Positions 1 to 8,769 are shown, counted from the stretch's first letter. The stretch is DNA of 20,873 bases from JBPBQZ01 sp050955105 (GCA_050955105.1 JBPBQZ010000069.1:1-20873), one strand, 5' to 3'. Numbers and translations are program-made. The notes: generated by a model from the letters alone, not told the origin.

Positions 1-166
1 GACGCCAACGGCGATCTTGCGCAGCGCTCCTCGGATTCGGATAAGCCATTGATTTTCGGCTTCTTAATATTTAATGGCAGCGATGGCATAGGCATTGCAT
101 AGGGTGTGCCGCAGCATTCTTCAATGCTTGGTCAATGCCCAGCTACTAACAGTGAGAAAAACATCG
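1..166. other. Upstream region of the monooxygenase-importer operon, no gene recognised
   Basis: No coding region is convincing here. The stretch is A+T-rich around 60-76, as expected for a promoter. A TTGATT at 49-54 and a TTTAAT at 70-75 could be -35 and -10 elements, but their spacing is only 15 bases, so I do not call a promoter. The heptamer GCATAGG occurs twice between about 86 and 104; its meaning is unknown. Confidence 0.3.
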
Positions 167-1459
167 ATGTCTCGCAAAATGCATTTGGTGGCGTTTCTGA
201 TGAGCGGTCCCACGTCTCATCACCACGGTATGTGGCGTCATCCTGAAACCGAAAATCGCTTCCTCGATCCCGTTTGGTGGCAAACGCTTGCACAGACACT
301 CGAGCGCGGCAAGTTCGATGCATTTTTTTTCGCGGACGCGCTGGCTTTTTATAACGGTACGATTATGGAGCGTGGCGGCCAGATGTCATTGCTCGACCCT
401 TTGCCGCTGGTATCGATGATGGCCCAGGCCACACGTCACATCGGCCTGGGCGTTACCTTGTCGACCAGCTTCTTCTCCCCTTATGGCATTTCGCGCGCGC
501 TGGGCTCATTAGATGTGCTAAGCGGCGGCCGGGTCGCCTGGAATGTCGTGACATCGGCCAGCGATCGCGAGGCGCAGAATTTCGGCGTGGGCGCCTTGCC
601 GCCGCGCAACGAACGCTACGACCGCGCCGAGGAGGTCGTGCAGATCTGCCAGCAGCTATGGAGTAGCTGGGAGCCCGGCGCCTTGGTCGCGGACAAGGCG
701 TCCGGCGTATTCATCGACGGCAGCAAGATTCATGAAACCCATCGCGCAGGCAAATATGCGAGCGTAAAAGGAACCTTTGCCGTGCCGCCCAGCGCCCAGG
801 GACAGCCGGTCATCATGCAAGCTGGTTCATCGCCGCGTGGCCGCGATTTCGCCGCCAGTTGTGCGGAACTGGTGTTCACGCTGCAACATTCCCTGGCGGA
901 TATGCAGGCGTTCTACACCGATATGAAAGACCGCGTCGCGAAGGCTGGTCGGGCGCCGGAAGGGTGCGCGATTCTTACCTCGGTCGATCCGATCATCGGC
1001 GAGACGGAGTCGATTGCGCGCGAGAAGCAGGCTTTCATCAACGATTTGGTCGACGCTGAGCTGGGCATCGCGCTGGTCTCCGCGCATACCGGCATCGATC
1101 TGTCTCAATATCCACCAGATCAGCCGATCGAAGACATTCAAGTCGAAGCCGGTTCGCGTGGCTCATTCGACGTGATACTGCAAGGTAGCAGGGCCAACAA
1201 ATTGACCCTCGGCGAAGCCGCCAAGCGCTTCGCCACCAGCGAGCTGTGTCCACAAGTGGTGGGCACGCCGGAAAGCGTCGCCGATCAACTGCAAGCCTTC
1301 TTCGAAGCCGACGGCTGCGACGGATTCATCCTCACGCCAACCGAAATGCCGGGCTCATTCGAGAGCTTTACGCGTTCAGTAGTACCGATCCTGCAACAGC
1401 GCGGCTTATTCCGCAAAGAATATCCGGACACCACGCTGCGTGGCACGCTCAGATCCTGA
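167..1459 (+). CDS. LLM-class flavin-dependent monooxygenase (NtaA/SnaA/DszA family)
   Basis: This is a 430-residue cytoplasmic flavin monooxygenase of the bacterial luciferase-like superfamily, NtaA/SnaA/SoxA/DszA branch. Such enzymes use FMNH2 from a separate reductase to oxidise C-N or C-S bonds of small molecules. The branch signatures are visible: a HHHGMWRHPE stretch near residue 18, LERGKFDAFFFAD at 45-57, NVVTSASDREAQNFG at 126-140, and the later GKYASVKG and QAGSSPRGRDFAA blocks. Length is normal for the family. I chose the ATG at 167 because the family N-terminus begins there; an upstream in-frame ATG at 95 would add 24 atypical residues. The Shine-Dalgarno is weak (GTGAG at 152-156). 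It lies just upstream of a five-gene importer and is probably co-transcribed, so the imported compound may be its substrate. The substrate cannot be read from sequence, and no flavin reductase is in the window. Confidence 0.9.
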   Translation: MSRKMHLVAFLMSGPTSHHHGMWRHPETENRFLDPVWWQTLAQTLERGKFDAFFFADALAFYNGTIMERGGQMSLLDPLPLVSMMAQATRHIGLGVTLSTSFFSPYGISRALGSLDVLSGGRVAWNVVTSASDREAQNFGVGALPPRNERYDRAEEVVQICQQLWSSWEPGALVADKASGVFIDGSKIHETHRAGKYASVKGTFAVPPSAQGQPVIMQAGSSPRGRDFAASCAELVFTLQHSLADMQAFYTDMKDRVAKAGRAPEGCAILTSVDPIIGETESIAREKQAFINDLVDAELGIALVSAHTGIDLSQYPPDQPIEDIQVEAGSRGSFDVILQGSRANKLTLGEAAKRFATSELCPQVVGTPESVADQLQAFFEADGCDGFILTPTEMPGSFESFTRSVVPILQQRGLFRKEYPDTTLRGTLRS

Positions 1460-1493
1460 AGTCTTTTACTCTCACGCTCGAAAGGATAAGTCA

Positions 1494-2711
1494 ATGAAAC
1501 TCCGTCAACTGGCTCCCCCGCTGCTGGCCAGCGCCGGGCTGCTGGGTATCACGTCCAGCGCCCTTGCCGCCAACGGCTTGCCGTTGAAAATCGGTACCGT
1601 ACTGCCGCTCACCGGATCATATGGCACCTATGGCAAAGGCTGTTCGGTGGGTTTGCAGATTGCGCTGAAAGAAGTGAATGCAGCCGGCGGCGTACTCGGC
1701 AAGCCTGTGACGTTGCTGAGCGAAGACGATCAGAGCGACCCGACCGCGGGCTTGAATGGCGCGAAGAAATTGATCGATGCAGACAAGGTCGACATTATCG
1801 TCGGCACCTTCGCGAGCAATGTGACGCTGCCGATTTTGTCGTACACCACGCAAGTCGGCATTCCGGTGGCCACGCTATCGGGCGCGCCCGAAATCAGCAA
1901 GATCGGCAAGCAGACACACTTGGTGTATCGCTTCGTAGCGACCGAAGGCGTCTTCGGCGAGGCCGATGCCTTGTACGCGCGCGCCAACGGCGCCAAAACC
2001 GCTTACGTGCTGGCTGGCAACAATGCTGCGCAGCTCGATGCCAACAAGCACTTCGAGGCGCGCTTCACCAAGGAAGGCGGCAAGGTGTTGGGCAGCACGA
2101 TCTATGAACCGGGCCAGGCCAGTTATCGCTCCGAGGCCGGCAAGGCGTTGGCCGGCAAGCCCGACATCGTGTTGTTGGCCGCCTATACCGACGATGCCGT
2201 GACGTTAGCCAAAACCCTCTATCAACTGTCGCCGCAAACCAAGGTGGTCGGCCCGTTGTACGCATTGAACGATACCTTCATCAAGGCAGTTGGCCCGACC
2301 GTAGCCGAAGGCAAGCTGGCGATCGACGCAATGTCCGCCGAAAACTCGCCGGCCTATGCGCGTGTTATGCCGCAGTACAAGCAAATCACCGGCGAAAGCC
2401 CCACCTCCAACCCGTACGCGATCATCGACTACGACATGGTGATCACGGTGGCGTTGGCCGCGCAGGCCGCCGGCAGTACCGATCCGAAGGTCTTCACGCC
2501 GTTTATCTCGAAAGTGGCGAACGGTCCCGGCAAACGCGTAACGTCTTATGAGGAAGGCCTGGCGGCCTTGAAGGCCGGTCAGTCCATCAACTACGAAGGT
2601 GCGAGCAGTCCCGTCGATTTCGACGACAGCGGCGACCTGAAAAGCATGATGTTCAAGACTTTCAAGCTGACCGGCGGCAAAGTCGTGGCCCAAGGCACGG
2701 TTGCTCCGTAA
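1494..2711 (+). CDS. Periplasmic substrate-binding protein of a branched-chain-amino-acid-type ABC importer
   Basis: The product is a 405-residue type I periplasmic binding protein (Peripla_BP_6, LivJ/LivK-like), which captures a small ligand and delivers it to the membrane permeases encoded downstream. The first 26 residues form a signal peptide: positive MKLRQ, hydrophobic core, and ALAA before the mature NGLPLKIG. The next residues, IGTVLPLTGSYGTYG, and the later VDIIVGTFASN region are typical of the family, and the length is normal. The start at 1494 has AAGGA seven bases upstream; the longer in-frame reading from 1440 overlaps the previous gene and would bury the signal peptide. It begins 34 bases after the monooxygenase and ends 8 bases before the first permease. 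Such proteins also bind urea, amides and aromatic acids, so leucine, isoleucine or valine should not be assumed as ligand. Confidence 0.93.
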   Translation: MKLRQLAPPLLASAGLLGITSSALAANGLPLKIGTVLPLTGSYGTYGKGCSVGLQIALKEVNAAGGVLGKPVTLLSEDDQSDPTAGLNGAKKLIDADKVDIIVGTFASNVTLPILSYTTQVGIPVATLSGAPEISKIGKQTHLVYRFVATEGVFGEADALYARANGAKTAYVLAGNNAAQLDANKHFEARFTKEGGKVLGSTIYEPGQASYRSEAGKALAGKPDIVLLAAYTDDAVTLAKTLYQLSPQTKVVGPLYALNDTFIKAVGPTVAEGKLAIDAMSAENSPAYARVMPQYKQITGESPTSNPYAIIDYDMVITVALAAQAAGSTDPKVFTPFISKVANGPGKRVTSYEEGLAALKAGQSINYEGASSPVDFDDSGDLKSMMFKTFKLTGGKVVAQGTVAP

Positions 2712-2719
2712 AGGCCGTA

Positions 2720-3586
2720 ATGACTGCGTTCCTCCAAGCTCTGTTGAATGGTATTTCCGACGGCGCGATGCTCGCGCTGGTCGCCCTGGGCCTGACTTTG
2801 GTGTTCGGCGTAGCGCGCTTCCCCAATGTGGCACATGGCGAGTTCCTGACACTCGGCGCCTACGGGGCTTACTGGTGCGCGACGCTGCTGGGACTGCCGC
2901 TGCTGGTATCCATCGCCGGCGGCATCGGGCTTGCCGTGGTGGCGGGTCTGGCGGCGTATGCGCTAGTTTTCCGGCGCATCGCCGACCGTCCCGTCACCGC
3001 CTTGCTGGCGTCGATCGGCCTGTCGATCACCTTGCGCGGCTTCATCGTGTTCGTGGCCGGCACGCAGCAGGTGTCGTACGACATTCCGCTGTGGGGCGCC
3101 TGGTCGCTGGGCGGCATCACGCTGTTGCCACTCGACGTGCTGGTCACGGTTGCCAGCTTCGTGGTGATCCTGTTCGCGCATCTGGTGTTGCGTTACTCGC
3201 GCATCGGCGTGGAGATGCGCGCAGTCGCCGACAACCCGGAGCTGGCCCGCACCAGCGGCATTGCGCCGGGCCGAGTGAATCGCGCCACCTGGAGCCTGGC
3301 GCTGGGGGTGGCGGCGCTCGCCGGCATGTTCGTCGCCGCCAAGACCTCGATCTCGCCGGATCTCGGCTGGGATCTGTTGTTGCCGGCGTTTGCGGCGGCC
3401 GTGCTCGGCGGCCTCGGCAGCCCCTACGGCGCCATCTTCGCTGGCTTGCTGATCGGCATCGCGCAGAACATCGCCACGCTGTGGATCAGTGAAACCTACA
3501 AGGTGTCGTTCTCTTTCATCATCCTGATTGCCGTGCTGCTGTTGCGGCCGAGCGGGATCTCCGGTCGCAAGGAGGTGGCGCGATGA
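2720..3586 (+). CDS. livH: ABC importer inner-membrane permease, LivH type
   Basis: This 288-residue protein is mostly hydrophobic and belongs to the LivH-type permease family (BPD_transp_2), one half of the membrane channel of a branched-chain-amino-acid-type importer. Typical features are the N-terminal LLNGISDGAMLALVALGLTL, the PVTALLASIGLSITLRG region, and the cytoplasmic EAA-like stretch around MRAVADNPELARTSGI that contacts the ATPases. The C-terminal part AAVLGGLGSPYGAIFAGLLIG is also characteristic. AAAGG at 2710-2714 precedes the ATG by five bases. Its TGA overlaps the ATG of the next permease (ATGA), which indicates translational coupling. The livH name reflects family and position; the transported compound is not established. 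Confidence 0.93.
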   Translation: MTAFLQALLNGISDGAMLALVALGLTLVFGVARFPNVAHGEFLTLGAYGAYWCATLLGLPLLVSIAGGIGLAVVAGLAAYALVFRRIADRPVTALLASIGLSITLRGFIVFVAGTQQVSYDIPLWGAWSLGGITLLPLDVLVTVASFVVILFAHLVLRYSRIGVEMRAVADNPELARTSGIAPGRVNRATWSLALGVAALAGMFVAAKTSISPDLGWDLLLPAFAAAVLGGLGSPYGAIFAGLLIGIAQNIATLWISETYKVSFSFIILIAVLLLRPSGISGRKEVAR

Positions 3587-4473
3587 TCTACCTGATCGGC
3601 ATGGCCACGCAAACGGGCTTGTATGCGCTGCTGGCACTTAGCCTGAACCTGCAATGGGGCTATACAGGGCTGCTCAACTTCGGCGTGGTGGGATTCTTCG
3701 CAGTGGGCGCCTACACCTATGCCTTGACCACCGGCGTGTTGGGCTGGCCGGTGGTGGCCGGTGGGCTGGCGGCAATGGCAGTGGGCGCCCTGCTCGCCTA
3801 CCCGCTGGGCCTGGCGAGCATTCGCCTGCGCGTCGGCTTCTATCTCGCCATCGTCACGCTTGGCTTCAGCGAAGTGATACGCGCAATTCTCGTCAATGAA
3901 GACTGGCTCACGCAAGGCACCCGCGGCATCCCGGTCAAGCTACTGTTTCCGCACTTGGGCGCGAGCGGCAACCAGATGATGTTGCTGGGCATTGTCCTGA
4001 TCGCATTGCTGCTGGTGTACTGGCTTTTCGAGCGGCTCGGGCATTCCCCGTTCGGCCGCACCATTGAGGCCATTCGCGACAACGAAGACGCCGCGCGCAG
4101 CCTCGGCAAGCCAGTGGCCGGGTTCAAGATACAAGTATTCATGCTGGGCTCCGCGGTGGCCGCGGGCACGGGTGCGTTGAACGCCATCTATGTCGGTTAT
4201 CTGGTGCCCGATCAGTTCCTGCCGCTGATCACCTTCTATATCTGGATGGCGCTGGTAATCGGCGGCAGCGGCTCACACCGCGGCGTGATGCTCGGCTGCG
4301 TGATTCTGGTGTTCGCGCTCGAAGGCTCGCGCTTTGCCAAAGACCTGTTGCCGGCGATGCTGACGCTCAGTGACCAGAAAATGGCAGCACTGCGACAAAT
4401 CGTCATCGGCCTCGCGCTCACTCTCATTCCGATGTACTGGCCACGCGGGCTGCTCGGCCGCAAGGAGTTGTGA
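3583..4473 (+). CDS. livM: ABC importer inner-membrane permease, LivM type
   Basis: This is a 296-residue LivM-type permease, the second half of the membrane channel. Family hallmarks are the N-terminal LLALSLNLQWGYTGLLNFG and GLASIRLRVGFYLAIVTLGF stretches, the TRGIPV segment and the cytoplasmic coupling region IEAIRDNEDAARSLG. The ATG at 3583 overlaps the livH stop and has a strong AAGGAGG at 3569-3575, seven bases upstream. The stop overlaps the start of the ATPase gene by one base (TGATG). It is shorter than Escherichia coli LivM, which has an N-terminal extension, but normal for this branch of the family. Confidence 0.93.
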   Translation: MIYLIGMATQTGLYALLALSLNLQWGYTGLLNFGVVGFFAVGAYTYALTTGVLGWPVVAGGLAAMAVGALLAYPLGLASIRLRVGFYLAIVTLGFSEVIRAILVNEDWLTQGTRGIPVKLLFPHLGASGNQMMLLGIVLIALLLVYWLFERLGHSPFGRTIEAIRDNEDAARSLGKPVAGFKIQVFMLGSAVAAGTGALNAIYVGYLVPDQFLPLITFYIWMALVIGGSGSHRGVMLGCVILVFALEGSRFAKDLLPAMLTLSDQKMAALRQIVIGLALTLIPMYWPRGLLGRKEL

Positions 4474-5234
4474 TGTCGGTACTCAACGCGATGGGCATCA
4501 ACAAACACTTTGGCGGCCTGCATATCTTGCGCGATGCGTGGATCGACGTGCCGGAAAACCGCATCGTCGGCTTGATCGGACCGAACGGCGCGGGCAAATC
4601 GACGTTTCTCACGGTGCTTAGCAAGTTCATCGAGCCCGATTCCGGACAGATCCTATCGCGCGGGTTGGACGTAACGCGTCGCAGCCCCGAGATGCTGGCG
4701 CAAACCGGCATCGTGCGCACCTTCCAGGTGCCGCGTGAATTCGGCGAACTCAGCGTGCTGCAAAACATGGTAATCGCAGCGAAGGACCAACTGGGCGAAT
4801 CAATCTGGAAGGCTTTGCTGCTGCCCAGTCGTGTAAGTGCCCAAGACCGGCTAATCACCGATAAGGCGCAAGAACTGCTGCGGTTTATCGGGCTCGACCA
4901 GTTGGCCAGCAGCGCCGCCAAGAATCTCTCTGGTGGCCAAAAGAAGCTGCTCGAACTGGGCCGCGCGCTGATGACCGATCCGTACTTGCTATTGCTCGAT
5001 GAGCCTTTCGCCGGCGTAGCGCCTGGGCTGGTGGATGTATTGATCGAGAAGCTGTTGGAACTGCGCCGCCGCGGCATGGCGCTGCTGATCGTCGAACACA
5101 ATATGGAAGCGGTCAATGCGTTGTGCAGCAGTGTTTTCGTGATGGTACGCGGCAGCATCCTCACCGACGGGCCGCCGCGCAAGGTCAGCAACGATCCCCG
5201 TGTGCTGGAAGCTTATCTGGGAGGCACGCCATGA
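4473..5234 (+). CDS. livG: ABC importer ATP-binding protein, LivG type
   Basis: This 253-residue cytoplasmic ATPase is the first of two that energise the importer. Visible motifs are Walker A GPNGAGKST, the signature LSGGQKKLLELGRAL, Walker B LLLLDEP, and the H-loop in IVEHNM. The sequence after the Q-loop (VRTFQVPREFGELSVLQNM) matches LivG rather than LivF. I use the ATG at 4473, which has AAGGAG at 4462-4467 five bases upstream; the adjacent in-frame GTG at 4470 is too close to that site. It overlaps the preceding permease by one base and the following ATPase by four (ATGA). Confidence 0.93.
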   Translation: MSVLNAMGINKHFGGLHILRDAWIDVPENRIVGLIGPNGAGKSTFLTVLSKFIEPDSGQILSRGLDVTRRSPEMLAQTGIVRTFQVPREFGELSVLQNMVIAAKDQLGESIWKALLLPSRVSAQDRLITDKAQELLRFIGLDQLASSAAKNLSGGQKKLLELGRALMTDPYLLLLDEPFAGVAPGLVDVLIEKLLELRRRGMALLIVEHNMEAVNALCSSVFVMVRGSILTDGPPRKVSNDPRVLEAYLGGTP

Positions 5235-5998
5235 ACGCAGCGCTGCTCGAAATCGACAACCTGCATGCCGGCTATCGCGACGTGGCGATCCTGCGCGGGC
5301 TGTCGATGCACGTCGACGCCAGTGAAGTGGTTTGCGTGATCGGGCCGAATGGCGCCGGCAAATCGTCGCTGTTGAAAGCGGTGATGGGGCTGCTGAAGCG
5401 CTTCGATGGCGACGTCCGCCTCGATGGCAAGTCGATTGCACGCATGCCGGCCGAACAGCATGCGGCGGCCGGCATCGGCTACGTGCCGCAGGTGGCGAAT
5501 GTGTTCGCCTCGCTCACGGTACGCGAGAACCTGTTGCTGAGCGTCAAGCAGCGCGCGCAAAGCCGCGCCGGCGTCGAGGCGATGCTGGCCTGGTTCCCAG
5601 AACTCGAAGCGAAACTACCGCAACCGGCCGGCAGCCTGTCTGGCGGCGAACGGCAGATGCTGGCGATTGCGCGCTGCCTGATCCTGGCGCCGCGCTTGCT
5701 GCTGCTCGATGAGCCGACCGCAGCCTTGTCGCCGCTGCTGGTGAGCGGCGTCTTCGCAAAGATTCGCGAGATCGCCCAGCGTGGCACTGCCATCTTGCTG
5801 GTAGAGCAAAACGCCATGCAGGCGCTCGCCATCTGTGACCGCGCTTATGTGCTGTCGAACGGTGCCAATGCCATCAGTGGCACGGGCGCCGAGCTGCTGG
5901 CGAATCCCCGCATCAAGGAACTGTATCTCGGCGGTCATCCGGCTGACGCCGTTGCCGCCGTCGTCGCCCACACCGACGCCATCACACCTCCCGCTTGA
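5231..5998 (+). CDS. livF: ABC importer ATP-binding protein, LivF type
   Basis: This 255-residue ATPase is the second nucleotide-binding subunit of the importer. Motifs are Walker A GPNGAGKSS, signature LSGGERQMLAIARCL and Walker B LLLLDEP. In the H-loop position it has LVEQNA; glutamine in place of histidine is usual for LivF proteins and not a defect. GGGAGG at 5219-5224, six bases before the ATG at 5231, fixes the start, although the frame is open further upstream. The C-terminal 20 residues are alanine-rich and extend slightly past the usual end of the family. A rho-independent terminator begins 10 bases after the stop, which makes this the last gene of the monooxygenase-importer unit. 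Confidence 0.93.
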   Translation: MNAALLEIDNLHAGYRDVAILRGLSMHVDASEVVCVIGPNGAGKSSLLKAVMGLLKRFDGDVRLDGKSIARMPAEQHAAAGIGYVPQVANVFASLTVRENLLLSVKQRAQSRAGVEAMLAWFPELEAKLPQPAGSLSGGERQMLAIARCLILAPRLLLLDEPTAALSPLLVSGVFAKIREIAQRGTAILLVEQNAMQALAICDRAYVLSNGANAISGTGAELLANPRIKELYLGGHPADAVAAVVAHTDAITPPA

Positions 5999-6007
5999 AG
6001 CGCACAC

Positions 6008-6036
6008 CCGGACTATCACCGTCCGGAATTTTTTTT
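6008..6036 (+). terminator. Rho-independent terminator after livF
   Basis: CCGGAC at 6008-6013 and GTCCGG at 6021-6026 pair as a 6-bp stem around a 7-base loop, followed by AA and eight Ts. It lies between livF and the RidA-family gene, so the latter may be transcribed by read-through or from its own promoter in the short space to 6052. Confidence 0.75.
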
Positions 6037-6066
6037 ATTCACGTCTGTATACAGGAGCGTCGACAA

Positions 6067-6489
6067 ATGAAACTACTTAACAATCTGCCGAAGATCGATT
6101 CAGTCGTAAAGCAATTCGAATTGAAGAATGCCATCTTTTACGAAGTCGGCGATTTGCTGATCTTCAGTGGTTTCACCGGCTTGAATCTCGACACCGGCGC
6201 CATCACCGAAGGGGCGTTCGAGAAGCATGCGAACGAAGCTATCGATTGTTATCAATACATCCTCGAAAGCGTTGGCTTGTCGCTCGACAACGTCATCAGC
6301 GTGCGCTGCTTCCTGCAACAGCCGGTACTCAACTACCCGGTCTGGAACGAGATTTTCAAATCGCGTTTCAGCGCGCCCTATCCGTGCCGCACCACCGTGG
6401 GCGCGAATCTCGTGATCGGCGAAATCGAGTTGGAATTCGTCGCCTCGCGCACGGCACGCGCCGCGGCCGAAGTCATCAAGGTGGCATGA
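6067..6489 (+). CDS. RidA family protein (YjgF/YER057c/UK114)
   Basis: This is a 140-residue RidA-superfamily protein. Founding members hydrolyse reactive enamines/imines formed by PLP enzymes; other subfamilies act in catabolic pathways, such as RutC in pyrimidine breakdown. Visible features are the LLIFSGFTGLNLDTG segment near 31-44 and the SAPYPCRTTVGANL block, whose Arg108 matches the carboxylate-binding arginine of active RidA enzymes. A GEIELEFVA strand follows with Glu119 and Glu121. AGGAG at 6053-6057, nine bases upstream, supports the ATG at 6067. The spacing and chemistry suggest it processes an unstable imine- or carbamate-like product of the upstream monooxygenase, by analogy with RutA/RutC; this is inference. 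It is not the canonical housekeeping RidA by sequence, so I give no symbol. Confidence 0.88.
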   Translation: MKLLNNLPKIDSVVKQFELKNAIFYEVGDLLIFSGFTGLNLDTGAITEGAFEKHANEAIDCYQYILESVGLSLDNVISVRCFLQQPVLNYPVWNEIFKSRFSAPYPCRTTVGANLVIGEIELEFVASRTARAAAEVIKVA

Positions 6490-6561
6490 AACAGCCGGCG
6501 GCCGGCGCGCGTTTTTCGATGTGCCGGCCGCTTGCACACCCACAATCCAGCGAGACCTTCC

Positions 6562-7524
6562 GTGGCCAATTTGGCGGCAAATTCGGCGGCACAGCCAGCA
6601 CCGCGACGTTCCAGCGACTATCTACATCTCGCGGTGATCTACGTGGTGTGGGCGAGCGCGTACCTGGCAATGAAGCTCGGCGTGAGCGGTCCGAACGCGC
6701 TCTCCGCCTACCAATTGCAAGGTGCGCGTCTTCTATTAGGCGGCGCCGTGCTGGGCCTGCTCGCCTGGATGCAAGGCCGCGTAGCTCGCATCGGGCTATA
6801 CGAATTCGGCATTTGCGCGATATCGGCGCTGTTGTTCTGGGTGCTGGGCAATGGCTTCGCCATGCTCGCGCTGCGCGAATTGCCATCCGGCTTCGTAGCC
6901 ATGGCGATGGGTACGATTCCGTTGTGGAGCGCGGTACTGCAAGCACTGCTTACGCGTCGCCTGCCATCTACACCGTTGACACTGTTGCTCGGTTTCGGCG
7001 GCCTCGTGCTGATTCTGTGGCCCACGCTGGCGCCCGCGGGCGGCAGCTTGCATACGTCGTGGCGCACCCTCGGCGCGCTGCTGCTCGCGCCCGTCGCCTG
7101 GGTTATCGCCAGCGCCATGCAAGCGCGGCTGCAACAACGCATGGACGGCATGACGGCCGCCAGCCTGCAATTGCTGATGGGCGGCTTGATGGGCCTGCTT
7201 GTCGCCTGGATCGAATACCAGCCATTGCCCGCCCACCCCAGCCCGCTGACGCTGAGCGCGTTGCTATATCTGGCGCTGGTCGGTTCAGCGCTCAGCTTCG
7301 CCTCCTACATCAAGGCCAGTGCGTTGTTCCCGATCAGCGTAGTCGCCGCTTTCGCCTACGTGAACCCACTGGTCAGCGTGCTGCTCGGCTGGCTAGTAGT
7401 CAACGAACGGCCGGCCCCCATCTCTTTGCTCGGCATGCTGGTGGTTACCGCCAGCGTGGTCGTCATGTTGAATCGCCAGCGCGCCGAGCAATCAGCGCGC
7501 GCCCGCCACACCCGGTTTTCGTAA
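6562..7524 (+). CDS. EamA/DMT-superfamily transporter
   Basis: The product is an approximately 320-residue inner-membrane protein with about ten hydrophobic segments arranged as two EamA repeats. Drug/metabolite transporters of this type usually export amino acids or metabolites. The first repeat starts at YLHLAVIYVVWASAYLAMKLG and includes the typical ALRELPSGFVAMAMGTIPLW. The second repeat includes GSALSFASYIKASALFPISVVA and the conserved FAYVNPLVSVLLGWLVVNE. The start is uncertain: I take the GTG at 6562, while a TTG at 6532 would add ten residues; neither has a good Shine-Dalgarno. It follows the RidA gene by 72 bases in the same direction. The substrate is unknown. Confidence 0.88.
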   Translation: MANLAANSAAQPAPRRSSDYLHLAVIYVVWASAYLAMKLGVSGPNALSAYQLQGARLLLGGAVLGLLAWMQGRVARIGLYEFGICAISALLFWVLGNGFAMLALRELPSGFVAMAMGTIPLWSAVLQALLTRRLPSTPLTLLLGFGGLVLILWPTLAPAGGSLHTSWRTLGALLLAPVAWVIASAMQARLQQRMDGMTAASLQLLMGGLMGLLVAWIEYQPLPAHPSPLTLSALLYLALVGSALSFASYIKASALFPISVVAAFAYVNPLVSVLLGWLVVNERPAPISLLGMLVVTASVVVMLNRQRAEQSARARHTRFS

Positions 7525-7560
7525 GCGTTTGATTCCCACCCTGCCTACCCTGGAGCGATG

Positions 7561-8712
7561 ATGAAACGTAAGCTTGTTCTGACCCTGGCGGGCCTCGGCC
7601 TGCTCACCGGCGCCGGCGCCGTGCGTGCACAGTCCAGCGTTACCCTGTATGGCGTAATTGATGTCGGCATCGACTGGAACAACAATAGTGGCGGCCAGAA
7701 ACTCTGGCATATGCAAGACGGCACCTACGACGGCATGTACGGCAGCCGCTGGGGCCTGAAAGGCATCGAAGACCTCGGTGGCGGCTGGAAAGCGCTATTC
7801 GTGTTGGAAAACGGTTTCAACCTTAATAACGGCAGCCTGGGGCAAAGCGGCAGAATGTTCGGCCGGCAAGCCTTCGTCGGCCTGTCGAACGACCGGTACG
7901 GCACGGTCAGGGTGGGCCGGCAGTACGATTCCATCGTCGACTACATACAGCCAGTAACGCTAACCGGCAACCTCGGCGGCCTGTTCATCCATTCGGGCGA
8001 TATCGACAACACCGCCAACTCGTTTCGCGTGAACAACGCCATCAAGTACACCAGTCCGACTTTCGGTGGACTCACTTTCGGCGGTTTGTATTCGTTCACC
8101 AACTCCAACGCAGACGGCGTCGGTACCACCGGCGTCTGGAGCCTCGGCGCGAGCTACAGCTATAAAACCTTGAATCTCGCAGCGGCCTATTTTTACGCCA
8201 AAAAACCCGCGTCGCTCTTCAACGACGGCGACTTCGTGTCGAATACGGCGGGCGCGGCGATCGGTGCTTCGGGGCCGTTCAGTTACGTCGGCAACCCCGG
8301 CAATCAGCAGATCGTCGGGGTCGGCGGCAGCTACGGTATCGGCGCCTTCACGCTCGGCGCCGACTATACGAACACGCGCTTCGACGATGCCAACGGCACC
8401 AGCAGCTCGGTACGCTTCAGCAACTATGAAGCGTGGCTCAGTTATTCGGTGACCACGGCATTGACGCTGGGCGCCGGCTACACCTTTACCGACGGCAAGG
8501 TCGACTATCTCGATGCCAAGCCGAAGTATCACCAGATCAATTTGGCGGCGGATTATCACATCTCGAAGCGCACCGAGTTCTATTTGAATGCAGCGGTACA
8601 GCAAGCGAGCGGTGATGCTAAATCGGCCGATTTATTCGACGCAGTAATCGGCAATGCATCGTCGACCAATCGACAACTGGCGATGCGGCTGGGAGTCGTG
8701 CATAAATTTTAA
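7561..8712 (+). CDS. Outer-membrane porin (Burkholderia-type general porin, Porin_4 family)
   Basis: The product is a 383-residue outer-membrane beta-barrel porin. A signal peptide (MKRKLVLTLAGLGLLTG, cleaved after AVRAQ or just before) is followed by SSVTLYGVIDVGID, the classic first strand of betaproteobacterial porins. SRWGLKGIEDLGGGWKALF, RQAFVGLSNDRYGTVRVGRQ and the C-terminal MRLGVVHKF follow. The terminal phenylalanine is the usual barrel-assembly signal. Of two adjacent ATGs, 7561 is better placed: GGAG at 7552-7555 lies five bases upstream. A strong terminator follows. Ending the catabolic/transport region with a dedicated porin is common in this group and suggests outer-membrane entry of the same compound, although general porin function is equally possible. 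Confidence 0.95.
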   Translation: MKRKLVLTLAGLGLLTGAGAVRAQSSVTLYGVIDVGIDWNNNSGGQKLWHMQDGTYDGMYGSRWGLKGIEDLGGGWKALFVLENGFNLNNGSLGQSGRMFGRQAFVGLSNDRYGTVRVGRQYDSIVDYIQPVTLTGNLGGLFIHSGDIDNTANSFRVNNAIKYTSPTFGGLTFGGLYSFTNSNADGVGTTGVWSLGASYSYKTLNLAAAYFYAKKPASLFNDGDFVSNTAGAAIGASGPFSYVGNPGNQQIVGVGGSYGIGAFTLGADYTNTRFDDANGTSSSVRFSNYEAWLSYSVTTALTLGAGYTFTDGKVDYLDAKPKYHQINLAADYHISKRTEFYLNAAVQQASGDAKSADLFDAVIGNASSTNRQLAMRLGVVHKF

Positions 8713-8769
8713 GAAATACACGGCGACCTCGGTAAGGTCGATAGGTTAACCCGGCATCCGCCATTCCTT

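Noticed and set aside
2205..2852. 215-codon minus-strand frame over the binding-protein and permease genes
   Set aside because: It is a shadow of GC-rich coding DNA; the plus strand has clear family matches for both genes, and the minus translation has no recognisable domain.
6246..7532. 428-codon plus-strand frame overlapping the RidA and EamA genes
   Set aside because: The translation is arginine/alanine-rich and domain-free, typical of an off-frame reading of GC-rich genes; the RidA and EamA frames are clear.
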